From positions 1 to 64,000 of the forward strand of contig JAHBNG010000005.1 in the NCBI GenBank assembly GCA_019217005.1: 64,000 bases of DNA. The letters are read 5' to 3'. Shown in pieces: positions 1 to 9,153 of the stretch (its first letter is position 1; each line of letters opens with the position of its first letter). The position numbers were made by a program, and so were the translations under genes. This DNA comes from Chloroflexi bacterium TSY. GTDB taxonomy: Bacteria; Chloroflexota; Anaerolineae; Caldilineales; Caldilineaceae. The notes beneath the pieces were generated by a model, which worked only from the letters and a program-made list of their open reading frames with translations, searched no databases and was not told the DNA's origin.

Positions 1-55
1 CCTTCCGGGAAGATGGGTCAGCGAAAACTATCGTTCTCTATCAGATTTCACTATA
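1..55. repeat. 55-bp inverted repeat, left copy
   Basis: These first 55 bases are the exact reverse complement of 17219-17273. The outer 13 bases (CCTTCCGGGAAGA) also form one arm of a hairpin in the distal copy, so the window opens inside a larger repeat whose left part is not visible. It lies upstream of the citrate synthase gene. What the repeat does is unknown; a shared terminator/MITE-like element is the simplest reading. Confidence 0.8.
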
Positions 56-113
56 AGCAACCAATAATTGATCCAATCACTCAAAGACCAAATCACTGAT
101 AAGGGAAGAATAA

Positions 114-1400
114 ATGAGCAACAATACGTTTACCATCACTGACAATAGGACAGGCGAGTCTTATGAGTTACCCATCGAGAACGAAACGATTCGAGCATTA
201 GATCTGCGCCAAATCAAGGTTGACCCGGACGAATTTGGCACAATGACCTATGATCCTGGTTACGGTAATACGGCTTCGTGTAAGAGCCGAATTACTTATA
301 TTGATGGCGACAAAGGAATTCTGCGCTATCGGGGTTACCCAATTGAGCAATTGGCTGAGCAAAGTAATTTTCTGGAAGTTGCTTATTTACTCATTTATGG
401 TGAATTGCCGAGTAAATTGGCTGGGGAGAAGTGGGCGCACAAAGTTTGTCATCATACCTTCATTCATCAAGACCTGACGCGGATGATGCAAACGTTTCGC
501 TACGACGCACATCCGATGGGTATGTTGATCAGTGCCCTCTCGATTATGTCCACCCTCCATGCCGAAGCCAAGAACGTGCACGATCCTGAAGTGCGAGACA
601 AGCAAATCTTGCGCATCTTGGGAAAATTGCCAACTGTCGCAGCCTTTGCTTACCGCCATCGCATTGGACGTCCCTACAACTATCCAAATAATAAGATGAG
701 CTATGCTGAAAATTTCCTCTACATGCTTGATTATATGCATCAGAGTGATTATGAGGTTAATCCTGTTCTGGCCAAGGCCCTAGATATCCTCTTTATCCTT
801 CATGCAGACCACGAACAGAATTGCTCTACATCCGTCATGCGCAATATTGGCTCTGCTGATGCCGATCCCTACAGTGCAATGGCTGGTGCAGTTGCAGCGC
901 TTTATGGACCATTGCACGGCGGAGCAAACGAGGCTGTGATCAAAATGCTACGCGAGATCGGTTCGACAAAGAATGTGCCAGAGTTTGTTGATCGGGTCAA
1001 GAAGCGTGAGGTTTTATTGATGGGTTTTGGTCATCGGGTCTATAAGAATTATGACCCAAGGGCGCGGATTGTTAAGCAGCTCGCGTATGATGTCTTTGAG
1101 GTAACTGGAGACAATGAGCTGATCGATGTTGCCATCGCTTTGGAGGAAGTGGCGTTGAGCGACGAGTTCTTTGTCTCACGCAAACTCTACCCCAATGTCG
1201 ATTTTTATAGTGGCATTATCTACGAAGCAATGGGCTTTCCCACAGATATGTTTACTGTCCTCTTTGCCATCGGTCGAGCGCCTGGCTGGTTGGCACAGTG
1301 GGTAGAAATGCTGGAAGATTCCGATCAGCGCATTGCCCGACCGCGACAGATCTATTTGGGGGCAGATGAACGTGCGTATGTGCCTGTTGATGCAAGATAA
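114..1400 (+). CDS. gltA: Citrate synthase
   Basis: Condenses acetyl-CoA and oxaloacetate to citrate, the entry step of the TCA cycle, in the cytoplasm. The 428-residue length fits the long type of bacterial citrate synthase with an N-terminal beta-rich segment. The catalytic triad is visible: His268 in GPLHGGANEA, His307 in GFGHRVYKNYDPRAR and Asp363 in NVDFYSG. The ATG is preceded by a GGGAAG-like ribosome site about 8 bases upstream. It stands alone: the next gene is convergent, and the 225-base gap holds a hairpin. No frame damage is seen. Because the fold and active site are also shared with 2-methylcitrate synthases, the exact substrate is inferred from overall similarity and the absence of prp neighbours. 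Confidence 0.95.
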   Translation: MSNNTFTITDNRTGESYELPIENETIRALDLRQIKVDPDEFGTMTYDPGYGNTASCKSRITYIDGDKGILRYRGYPIEQLAEQSNFLEVAYLLIYGELPSKLAGEKWAHKVCHHTFIHQDLTRMMQTFRYDAHPMGMLISALSIMSTLHAEAKNVHDPEVRDKQILRILGKLPTVAAFAYRHRIGRPYNYPNNKMSYAENFLYMLDYMHQSDYEVNPVLAKALDILFILHADHEQNCSTSVMRNIGSADADPYSAMAGAVAALYGPLHGGANEAVIKMLREIGSTKNVPEFVDRVKKREVLLMGFGHRVYKNYDPRARIVKQLAYDVFEVTGDNELIDVAIALEEVALSDEFFVSRKLYPNVDFYSGIIYEAMGFPTDMFTVLFAIGRAPGWLAQWVEMLEDSDQRIARPRQIYLGADERAYVPVDAR

Positions 1401-1420
1401 TGGACTAAGAACCTATAGAT

Positions 1421-1453
1421 TTGGGCCTGCAATTGTGCAGGCCGTCGGCCCAA
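1421..1453. terminator. Nested hairpin after gltA
   Basis: Outer arms TTGGGCC (1421-1427) and GGCCCAA (1447-1453) enclose, and partly compete with, a tight inner hairpin with arms GCCTGCA (1425-1431) and TGCAGGC (1436-1442) and a 4-base loop. It sits 20 bases after the gltA stop, between convergent genes, as a terminator would. There is no T tract, so rho-independent function is uncertain. Confidence 0.4.
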
Positions 1454-1625
1454 ATTGTGCCTTCGGCGGCACTCAACTATCTTGCTCATATCGACACAAA
1501 ATTGTCGATATTGATCCGTTAAGGGCCTAACGAATTGTCAATTGCTGAATGTTCAATGAGTATTCTTGGAATCTTGTTCGTCGCATTGAGGCGCTTGCAG
1601 CATACACATTTGAGGCGCTTTCTTT

Positions 1626-2462
1626 CTAAAGACGTCCAAAATTCTTGAGCGTCAGCAAGACCACGGTACTAAAATAGGGTTGCCAATAGTCCAAGTTGTG
1701 TTCATCATCCCAGCCGCCATCTTCTCGTTGTGTTGTTTCAAGATGATCAAGAATATATGTAGTGAGCTCCGCCGGTGCAGATTGTATCAACGGACTATCT
1801 GGCGTTGTCCCAAATTGGAAAAAGGAGAAAAGTTTCTGGTGTTCTCCTTGTTGCCGATGATTTTGAGCACACTGAACAACGTTATCAATCGTTGCGGATC
1901 GGTATCTCTCTATATCTGGGAAATCATCCACACTCATAAAATAGTCATAGGCATGATAGGCCATAAAGAGCCACTCATTTGCCTGAATTTTATCAAGCGT
2001 CAGATTGTTTAGAACCCAGCGCTTTGTCCGTTCCTCGACAACGTTTGAACGCTCCCCCAGGCGAACCAAATTGCCGGTAATTGAATCGGGCTGATTCTGA
2101 CCACCCTCGCTCCACCAGGGTTTGTGGGGCCACTCCAGCAGATCCGGAGGATTATGCAACTCGCCATCCTCTGCCTGATTGTCCACCAACCAGTCCATTG
2201 CGCCCGTCAAGATGGAACCAGAATCGATATTTGTGTCTCGAATGACGCCGAGTAAAAATTCTAAAGCGAGTGGATTTGACATTGGACATCGAATGTCATG
2301 TTCTAGTCCATGTCCCCATCCGCCATCAGCATTTTTGTAGCAGAGCAAACATTGGTGTACGCGTTCAATCGAGCCATCAAAAAAGAGATGTTCGAAGAGT
2401 GCCCGTTCCCATAATGCACCCTTGGTGTGGACGAATTGTCGAGCTTTATCGAGTGAAACCAT
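1626..2462 (-). CDS. Hypothetical protein, prenyltransferase/terpene-cyclase-like alpha-toroid
   Basis: Function unknown. Two repeats of the QW/prenyltransferase style are readable, NADGGWGHGLE near the N terminus and REDGGWDDEH near the C terminus, with Trp-rich spacing between. This suggests an (alpha/alpha) toroid as in squalene cyclase or protein prenyltransferase families. The protein is only 278 residues, too short for a full cyclase, and no DXDD catalytic motif is seen, so an enzyme call would be unsafe. I chose the ATG at 2462 (MVSLDKARQF) because AAAGGAG lies 8 bases upstream; the frame stays open for 36 more codons to 2570, but that extension has no ribosome site. It converges on gltA and is flanked upstream by an IS. 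Confidence 0.7.
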   Translation of the reverse strand: MVSLDKARQFVHTKGALWERALFEHLFFDGSIERVHQCLLCYKNADGGWGHGLEHDIRCPMSNPLALEFLLGVIRDTNIDSGSILTGAMDWLVDNQAEDGELHNPPDLLEWPHKPWWSEGGQNQPDSITGNLVRLGERSNVVEERTKRWVLNNLTLDKIQANEWLFMAYHAYDYFMSVDDFPDIERYRSATIDNVVQCAQNHRQQGEHQKLFSFFQFGTTPDSPLIQSAPAELTTYILDHLETTQREDGGWDDEHNLDYWQPYFSTVVLLTLKNFGRL

Positions 2463-2667
2463 TGTTAAATCTCCTTTGCTCATCTCCCAAATATGTGCAA
2501 AATTGATATTTTCGGTCAGCGCAAATCTTCGTTGTACACATTTGTGGCAGATGAGCCATTTCCTGATCAACGTGGGCTAACAGGACTTTTTTATTGGCTC
2601 ACTGACGACCATATCGTTGTATATCGACGAATCGAATCTCAGAAAATAGTGCGTATAATTTCTATTA

Positions 2668-3977
2668 AGGCCAATCCAAAAAATAAAATATACGCGAGAA
2701 GGTGTTAAACTAGCTCTCCAAAAGGAGCAAAAAAATGACAATCTCGCCAGAAATGGTTGAAGTCTTGAAAGAGACGAAGGCCATGTTAAGTGGATACGAA
2801 AGAAGGCACTTCATGGCCCAAACGGTCAAAACGATATGCGAAGGGAGTCCGACGAAAGCAGAACGAGAGTTGGGCTGGAATCGGGCGACGATAGCCAAAG
2901 CCCTGGAAGAACTAGAAGGCGGCTTCTGTTATGTCGACCAAAGCCACCGACGTGGTCGCAAAAAAGCCGAAGACCATATCCCCACTTTACTGGCCGATAT
3001 GGTTGAAATCGCCGATCAATTCAGCCAGACCGATCCCACCTTTCGACCCCCCCAATTGTACACTCGACTAACCGCCGCCGAAATGCGTACCCAGCTCATC
3101 GAGCAGAAAGGATACACAGATGAGGAATTGCCTGGCGAAGAGGCCATCCGCTTGAAGCTCAATGAGTTAGGCTATGGCTCAAACCGGGTCAAAAAAAGTC
3201 AACCAGTGAAAAAAGATCCCAGAGACCGATGCGATCTTTGATAGAATTCATCAGATCAATCAAGAAGCGGATGCAGACGAGACGGTTCTGCGCCTCTCTT
3301 GGGATGCCAAAGCGACGATTTTACTTGACCGTTTCTCGAGAGAAGGGATAAGTCGAGTGGTTGTCAAAGCGCTCGATCATGACTTTCAAGATAAGAAGAC
3401 CGAGAAAGTCACTCCTTTTGGCATTTACCTCCCTTCAACCAAGGAACTCTTTCTTTACTTGACTCAGTCGAAAGTGACGAGTGACTTTATTGTCGACTGC
3501 CTGATTGATTTTTGGGAAAGCGTACGTGAACACTTTCCTCACGTCAAGACCCTCGTGATCAATCAGGACAATGGTCCCGAAAATCATACCCGTCGGACTC
3601 AGTTTATGTATCGTCTCACTCAGTTTGTTGAGCACTATCGTCTCTCTATTCAGCTCGCCTGCTACCCTCCTTATCACAGTAAATACAACCCCATCGAACG
3701 GGTTTGGGGCCATCTTGAAAAACACTGGAACGGTTCTCTTCTCGATTCTCTTGAGACCGTTCTCAATTTTGCCCGTTCTTTTCGCTTTAACCAACTACAA
3801 CCCTTCGTTCACCTGAATTCCACTCTTTATGAGACCGGCGTCAAACTCACTCAGAAAGAGATGGACCGTTTGGCACAACGCTTCCAACGTTTACCTGGTT
3901 TAGAAAAATGGTTTGTCCTTATTCCCCCTCTCCATTCTCTCGTTCGCGTATAATTATTTATTTTTTTGGTTTAGCCT
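2668..3977 (+). mobile_element. ISAzo13-family insertion sequence, copy 1
   Basis: Complete element of about 1.31 kb. The left end reads AGGCCAATCCAAAAAA and the right end, inverted, AGGCTAAACCAAAAAA; both ends also share TATACGCG further in. A TA dinucleotide flanks each side (2666-2667 and 3978-3979), consistent with a short target duplication. It carries one transposase read in two frames. A second, truncated copy of near-identical sequence is at 31529-32251 in the opposite orientation. Confidence 0.8.
2735..3953 (+). pseudogene. ISAzo13-type transposase, frameshifted
   Basis: The N-terminal part (2735-3241) holds a helix-turn-helix with RRHFMAQTVK and TKAERELGWNRATI. The C-terminal part (about 3211-3953) holds the DDE catalytic region, with INQDNGPENH and YNPIERVWGHLEKHW. 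The frames meet at a run of six A at 3210-3215 within PVKK: reading one A fewer gives a smooth PVKKIPETDAIF continuation, the usual sequence of this family. The change is +1, so it is either a one-base insertion in the run or slippage at A6G that would still yield some full protein. The ATG at 2735 follows an AAAGGAGC site. Confidence 0.75.
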
Positions 3978-4113
3978 TAGACACTCTGTCAAATTGTCCA
4001 TTGCTCAATTTATCGAAGTAAGTTAGAGAGACGTAGTTGGCAGCGAACCAACTGTGATTTAAATAGACGCACGAATCTTCTTGTTTGTTTCAAATGGAAA
4101 ATTTCTATCAATC

Positions 4114-4872
4114 ATGTTGGATTTATTAATCGTTGAAGATAATCATAAATTACGCGCAGCGCTAAAGAGTGGTTTGGAAGCTACGAACAAGGTGTCAATT
4201 TGCCATGATTGTGATTCTGGTGAAGCAGCGCTTGAGTATTGTCTGCAATCTGGACCAGATGTAGTCCTGATGGATGTACAGCTTTCTGGTAAGATGACAG
4301 GCATCGATGCTGCGATTGCGATTCGCCGCGAACTGCCGCGTCTGCCGACAGTATTTTATTCTATCCAAGATGACGATGGTTATTACCGTTCATTTCGGAA
4401 CTCTGGCATCTTGAGTCATTATGCCTATGTCCGCAAATCCAACTATCTCTTGCCTGAGATGATTCTGCCGTTGCTTCAAGATGCTGTAGAGGGGCGCAGC
4501 TTTATCGACCCTGATATCGAATCTCGTGTGCAAGAAGTTCGCCTGAAAGATGAACAGGCACCACTCGATTTGTTGGAACCAAACGAACAAGTGGTGGCGG
4601 ATATGTTGGCTCAGGGGATGACTAATCAGCAAATTGCGCAGCGTCTTGGTTTCCGCGATAAACGCACCATCAGCCGTACGAATGGTCAGATCTACGCGAC
4701 ATGGGGGTTGGATTCCACAGCAACCGACGAGAAAGTTGCCCGTACACGCGCTGCCATCATCTTGCGAGAGGGAAGGCTGATTCAGTGGGATGAAGAGGGA
4801 GAAGCCTTTGTGCTAGATGAGATGGGTGAGTGGATACCGCGGGATACCGCTGAATCCATAACCAATCCATGA
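4114..4872 (+). CDS. LuxR/NarL-like DNA-binding response regulator
   Basis: Receiver domain in the first 120 residues, with the acidic patch in LLIVEDN, phosphoacceptor Asp54 in VVLMDVQ and a conserved Lys in YVRKSN. An effector half follows with a helix-turn-helix resembling NarL output (NEQVVADMLAQGMTNQQIAQRLGF), but its recognition helix is followed by an atypical RDKRTISRTNGQIYATWGL segment. The frame is open from an ATG at 4081; I prefer the ATG at 4114 because the receiver beta-1 strand begins there, though neither has a clear ribosome site. The stop overlaps the kinase start (ATGA, 4869-4872), so the two are translationally coupled and presumably a cognate pair. Target genes are unknown. 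Confidence 0.85.
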   Translation: MLDLLIVEDNHKLRAALKSGLEATNKVSICHDCDSGEAALEYCLQSGPDVVLMDVQLSGKMTGIDAAIAIRRELPRLPTVFYSIQDDDGYYRSFRNSGILSHYAYVRKSNYLLPEMILPLLQDAVEGRSFIDPDIESRVQEVRLKDEQAPLDLLEPNEQVVADMLAQGMTNQQIAQRLGFRDKRTISRTNGQIYATWGLDSTATDEKVARTRAAIILREGRLIQWDEEGEAFVLDEMGEWIPRDTAESITNP

Positions 4873-7112
4873 TCAGATTCTTTCTTCTCAGTTGGGGCAC
4901 TATGGCTGTCTCGCTGATTAACGTTATCCTGCTTGGCTGGTTGGCTCTGACGGTTTTGCTCAATGCCGAGCGTCGCCACTGGCTTGTCTGGATGGTGGGT
5001 GGTGGTCTGCTCGTTGGCTGTGCGTTTTTCGTTAGCCATACGGCGATATTGGCGCTGAGCATGGAAAGCTTTGGATTCTGGCTGAATCTTTGGTGGCGTT
5101 TGGGTTGGCTTCCCTTGACTGCTCTGCCAATTGCTTGGTATGGCATGATCCTTTGGTACATTGACTTCTGGGGATCGGATCAAGTTGAGTCGCAATTCTC
5201 GCCTGCTTTTCGACAACGCCAAAGGTGGGGATTGAGCATTACCGTCATTCTTTTTGTGATCTTGGTGGGTCTGCTTATTTTTACTCGCCCGTTACCATCT
5301 TTTAGCCAAACGGCTCAACTCCAATTTGGAAGCGCATTTGGAATAGCTGGCTTTCCCGTATTGCTCCTCGTCTTTCCGATCTATATTCTTCTTTCGACTG
5401 GCCTCCCCCTCGACGCTCTTTATCATCCTGCTCCTTCCGAGCGTCTGATGGGGGATCAAGCTCGGCGTCGAGCGCGTCCTTGGTTGATTGCCGCGACTGG
5501 AATTTTGCTTCTGGTCAGCTTAGCTGTATCTGGAATTAGTGTTTGGCTCCTCTTGGTTGTGCAACCATATGATGTCGTACGTGAGATGACACCATTTGCC
5601 AGCCGAGCAGAAAACCAGTTAGGCCGTTCAGCACCCCTTAGCCAATACATTGTCGCCATTGATTTACTTCTCTCATCGCTCATTGCATTGGCTGTTATGA
5701 TGGTCGGACAGGCAATTATTTCGTATGAGATCTTTACCGGTCAATCACTGCCACGAGGAGAACTGCGTCGCTCCTGGTGGAATGCAATTATGCTTGCCTT
5801 GGGATTTGGTGTCTTGGTGGGTCTGAGCTTTGCATTGCGTATGCAGCCCATTTCCGCCCTACTGCTCGCAACGATCTTAATGACCAGCTTTTATGCATTG
5901 CTCAGTTGGCGATCGTTTGCTCGCCGCGAGGAATATATACGCCAACTGCGACCATTTTTGGGGAGCCAACATCTTTATGAACAACTACTCACACTGCCTG
6001 AATCCACATCAAATTCTGCGCTCAAGTCGAATGTAGAGTCAGATACTCAAGGGCTACCATCTGCAAAATTAGACGTTTCAATGCTCTTCCAAACACTCTG
6101 CAACGATATTCTTAGAGTGAATCAAGCCCAATTAACAGGTTTGGGTTCCTTGGCTTCATTTGTTGGTCAGACTTTGGCTTATCCTGATCAGCAAAATCAC
6201 ATAGACCCTCCTTTGAGTGCTCAACAACTTACACGTATGCAATCTCCTTCGTCCCAATCTGAAACTATTCCGCTGGATCCAACGCAGTATCTGGGGTATA
6301 TTTGGGCTGTTCCGCTCTGGAGTGAACGGGGATTAATTGGGGTCTTTCTCTTGGGCAGCAAGCGAGATAATGGACTTTATACACAAGAAGAGATCGAGAT
6401 TGCCCGCGCCAGTGGGGAGCGTCTAATCGATACACTGGCTAGCGCTGAAATTGCACAACGCCTATTGACTCTTCAGCGCCAGCAACTCGTTGAGAGTCAA
6501 CTCCTTGATCGTCGGACGCGTCGCGTTCTACACGATGAGATTTTGCCTCAACTCCATGCTGCATTGCTCTCGCTACCGAGTGCGGAGGAATCTGTTCGCG
6601 AAACGACCGAATTGTTGACAACAACGCATCGCCAGATTTCGGATCTTCTACGGGCTACGCCTCCCCGACCGACACCATCCGTTCTAGAGTTAGGATTGCT
6701 CAATGCTTTGCGCCAATTGGTCCGTGAAGAGTTGGCAACCGCTTTTGATGATGTGGTGTGGCAGGTCGCTCATAACATAGAGCGAACCGTGCAAAAGCTA
6801 TCTCCATTGACAATAGAAGTGCTCTTTTACGCTACAAGAGAGGTGATGCGAAATGCTGCTCGATACAGACGCGGTGGACAGCCCGAACGTCCACTGTGTT
6901 TGCATATAACCATTCGTGGAGGACAAGGTCTGGCAATTCAGGTTCGAGATGATGGAGTTGGCGCGAATACAGTTCGAACCGTTCAACACGATGGTGGTCA
7001 TGGTCTGGCATTACACAGCACGTTATTGGCAATTGTTGGTGGTGAAATGAACATCCAGAGTGAAGAGAATGTTTACACCCAGGTTATACTCAAGGTACCA
7101 GAGGTTGCATAA
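4869..7112 (+). CDS. Membrane sensor histidine kinase, HisKA_3 (NarX/DesK-like) type
   Basis: Autophosphorylating sensor of the two-component pair with the overlapping regulator. The first ~360 residues contain about nine hydrophobic segments without a large extracytoplasmic domain, so the signal is probably sensed in or at the membrane. A GAF-like region follows (roughly 380-530, ending in a short coiled stretch). The H-box RRVLHDEILPQLHAAL contains His555, the expected phosphorylation site. The C terminus is a HATPase_c domain with the N-box NAARYRRGG, the G1 motif DDGVGAN and the G2-like HDGGHGLAL. Its length of 747 and layout fit Chloroflexota kinases of this class. A terminator-like hairpin lies about 190 bases downstream. 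Confidence 0.9.
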   Translation: MIRFFLLSWGTMAVSLINVILLGWLALTVLLNAERRHWLVWMVGGGLLVGCAFFVSHTAILALSMESFGFWLNLWWRLGWLPLTALPIAWYGMILWYIDFWGSDQVESQFSPAFRQRQRWGLSITVILFVILVGLLIFTRPLPSFSQTAQLQFGSAFGIAGFPVLLLVFPIYILLSTGLPLDALYHPAPSERLMGDQARRRARPWLIAATGILLLVSLAVSGISVWLLLVVQPYDVVREMTPFASRAENQLGRSAPLSQYIVAIDLLLSSLIALAVMMVGQAIISYEIFTGQSLPRGELRRSWWNAIMLALGFGVLVGLSFALRMQPISALLLATILMTSFYALLSWRSFARREEYIRQLRPFLGSQHLYEQLLTLPESTSNSALKSNVESDTQGLPSAKLDVSMLFQTLCNDILRVNQAQLTGLGSLASFVGQTLAYPDQQNHIDPPLSAQQLTRMQSPSSQSETIPLDPTQYLGYIWAVPLWSERGLIGVFLLGSKRDNGLYTQEEIEIARASGERLIDTLASAEIAQRLLTLQRQQLVESQLLDRRTRRVLHDEILPQLHAALLSLPSAEESVRETTELLTTTHRQISDLLRATPPRPTPSVLELGLLNALRQLVREELATAFDDVVWQVAHNIERTVQKLSPLTIEVLFYATREVMRNAARYRRGGQPERPLCLHITIRGGQGLAIQVRDDGVGANTVRTVQHDGGHGLALHSTLLAIVGGEMNIQSEENVYTQVILKVPEVA

Positions 7113-7300
7113 GAATGAGATACAAATGAGGTTTATGTGAGATCAGATTGCCCAATTTTCCGCTATACTATCTTTGTCCCTCATTGAGAAAAGCTCTGTC
7201 TTGCCGCTGAAAGTCAGACTCATCTTGAGTACTTTTCGGATAAGCATTAACTGAATGGAATCACATTGGACCAATAAGACGAAGCTTTTCAGAGACATGA

Positions 7301-7383
7301 CTAAACCCGTGACAAGGACGCTATATAAAACTGGCGTATATGGCATCAAGTCCGACTCCTGATGTCACGGGTTTAGTTTTTTT
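7301..7383 (+). terminator. Long-loop hairpin with T tract
   Basis: Perfect 14-bp arms CTAAACCCGTGACA (7301-7314) and TGTCACGGGTTTAG (7363-7376), then seven T. The 48-base loop is long for a simple terminator, so this could also be the end of a small RNA lying between the kinase gene and the prenyl synthase gene. The rest of 7113-7498 shows no convincing gene. Confidence 0.6.
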
Positions 7384-7498
7384 GTGTGAAAGACACAATC
7401 TATCTATAATTGGCTCATCTACCACAGATGTACATAGTGGGAGACATCTAGCTACATAATATGATGCTCCACACATTTGGGAGACGAATGTCTATAAT

Positions 7499-8626
7499 TT
7501 GATGATATCAACAAAACAAAATATCCACGTATCAATGACCACGAACGATTTGAGCGGTTTTATTGGACACTGGCTCCCTCAGCTTGAAGCCGAAATGCGC
7601 TCTGCCCTTTACTACCCCACAGAAAAGAATCAAGAGGGGAGTAGAGAAAGCAATAATCCAAATAAAAATGATTCACAAAAACATGTGACAATGCATTATG
7701 GAATGATGCATTACCATATGGGGTGGACAGATGCGGAATTTCAACCACAACAGCTTCCCAAAGGAAAGCGTATTCGTCCAATTTTGTGTCTACTGGCTTG
7801 TGCTGAAGTCGGCGGAGATCCTTCTAATGCGCTACCTGCTGCCGTTGCAATTGAATTACTCCACAATTTTTCGCTAATGCACGATGACATCGAAGATGGT
7901 GATGAGATGCGACGACACCGGGCAACCGCTTGGACGATTTGGGGCGTGTCACAAGCCATCAACACTGGGGATGCTATGTTTGCATTGTCGTTTGCAACGC
8001 TCCAACAGCTCCAGGGACGAGGTGTTTCAGCGAAGACCACACTGCGAGCGCTTGATATATTCACTCGGACTTGCTTGATGTTAACTGAAGGACAGCATCT
8101 AGATATGCATTTTGAAAAGCGAGAGCAGGTACAGATCGGCGAATATATGCGCATGATTGAGGGAAAGACTGCTGCGCTGATTGGTGCGAGCATTGCTATC
8201 GGAGCACTGATTGGTGGAGCGACCCCACAGCAAGAGCAGGCTCTTCAGCACTTCGGTCAAGCGCTTGGACTCGAATTTCAGATCCAGGATGATATCTTAG
8301 GAATCTGGGGTGATTCATCTGTCACGGGGAAGGCTTCTGGGAACGATATCTTACGAAAGAAGCAGAGCTTACCACTACTCCATGCCCTCAATCATCCTAC
8401 AATCGGACCACTGTTGCGTCAGTATTGGTCCCAATCCGTGACAGCAGAGCAGTTACCAACGATTCTCGATCTATTAGACGAAGCCGGCACGCGCGAGTTT
8501 TGTGAGCAACAACGATTTTTCCAACATGAGACAGCGATCAATGCGCTGCACAAAGCATTGGGAGAGTGTGCAGAACAATCCGCTCTCTTTGCACTTGCGG
8601 ACAGTCTATTAAACCGCCGTTCTTAA
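7499..8626 (+). CDS. Polyprenyl (geranylgeranyl-type) diphosphate synthase
   Basis: Elongates allylic isoprenyl diphosphates with isopentenyl diphosphate, feeding carotenoid, quinone or lipid-carrier synthesis. The first aspartate-rich motif is DDIED at residues 129-133 (LMHDDIEDGDEMRR) and the second contains Asp264-Asp265 in QIQDDILGIWG, both required for Mg-diphosphate binding; GKTAALIGAS is also typical. At 375 residues it is longer than most, owing to an N-terminal insertion rich in Asn, Lys and His (about residues 40-80). Start choice is uncertain: ATGATG at 7499 has no clear ribosome site and an internal ATG at 7535 is possible. The gene stands alone. Chain length cannot be read safely from sequence. 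Confidence 0.88.
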   Translation: MMISTKQNIHVSMTTNDLSGFIGHWLPQLEAEMRSALYYPTEKNQEGSRESNNPNKNDSQKHVTMHYGMMHYHMGWTDAEFQPQQLPKGKRIRPILCLLACAEVGGDPSNALPAAVAIELLHNFSLMHDDIEDGDEMRRHRATAWTIWGVSQAINTGDAMFALSFATLQQLQGRGVSAKTTLRALDIFTRTCLMLTEGQHLDMHFEKREQVQIGEYMRMIEGKTAALIGASIAIGALIGGATPQQEQALQHFGQALGLEFQIQDDILGIWGDSSVTGKASGNDILRKKQSLPLLHALNHPTIGPLLRQYWSQSVTAEQLPTILDLLDEAGTREFCEQQRFFQHETAINALHKALGECAEQSALFALADSLLNRRS

Positions 8627-8642
8627 ACTAAGCTCTGTATAT

Positions 8643-8755
8643 TAGAGATTATAAGGATTAAGAATATGGGACACGGACTTTTAGGATGAACACGGAATCA
8701 TCTGAGAATAAATCCGTGAAATCTGTGTGAATCCGTGTCCTAATTTCAATCTCTA
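8643..8755. repeat. Imperfect palindromic repeat (CACGGA type)
   Basis: Outer arms TAGAGATT (8643-8650) and AATCTCTA (8748-8755), inner arms GGACACGGA (8669-8677) and TCCGTGTCC (8732-8740), with more CACGGA/TCCGTG half-sites between. It lies just after the prenyl synthase gene. This style of palindrome is common as a dispersed intergenic repeat in many bacteria; only one copy is in this window. Confidence 0.6.
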
Positions 8756-8794
8756 TAATGTATGAAGACATGGTTTCGTGCCTTAGAGCGGGCG

Positions 8795-8869
8795 GTGTGT
8801 CCCAAGGTGTATAAATGGAGACCTCTCAGTCAAAGAACCTACTCCATTTACACACTTTGTGGTACACAC
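8795..8869. repeat. Palindromic intergenic repeat P, copy 1
   Basis: About 75 bases. The left arm begins GTGTGTCCCAAGGTGTATAA and the right arm ends TTTACACACTTTGTGGTAC; the two pair over most of their length around a centre containing GTCAAAGAACC. Related copies are at 10462-10536 and 44041-44117, and a diverged one may lie at 40356-40409. All are intergenic. Confidence 0.7.
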
Positions 8870-8895
8870 TTCAGAGTGACGGGGTTGCAAAACGG

Positions 8896-9129
8896 TCAGC
8901 CTTTCTCTTTTTTTTGCGTACCAGTTCGTTTCGCTTCTTCTAAGCGCTCGATCAACTCGAGTTGATGTTCATGTGCTGCAAGTTGACCCTCCTCTAGTGC
9001 TTTGTCTATCCTTGAACGGTAATTGGCATCATAGGTTGTCTCATTGGCTGGCCCAAAGAGATAGTTGACAATGGCTGTGATCGCAATACCCACTACGGTT
9101 CCGATGAGAAAGTTAGAGAATTTACCCAT
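8896..9129 (-). CDS. Small YtxH-like membrane protein
   Basis: 77 residues: one N-terminal membrane span (NFLIGTVVGIAITAIVNYLFG) followed by a charged, probably helical cytoplasmic tail rich in Glu, Gln and Lys. The shape matches the YtxH/GvpP-like small membrane proteins, whose role is not firmly known. It starts 24 bases after the rnd stop and is probably in the same transcript. There are no catalytic motifs. The upstream ribosome site is weak (AAGAGCATG about 10 bases before the ATG). Confidence 0.65.
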   Translation of the reverse strand: MGKFSNFLIGTVVGIAITAIVNYLFGPANETTYDANYRSRIDKALEEGQLAAHEHQLELIERLEEAKRTGTQKKEKG

Positions 9130-9153
9130 TTTGTATCATGCTCTTTTCCAATA

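Noticed and set aside
3200..3260. Firm call of programmed frameshifting in ISAzo13
   Set aside because: The A6 run is suggestive but the needed shift is +1 rather than the usual -1, and the second copy is truncated before this site, so mutation is equally likely.
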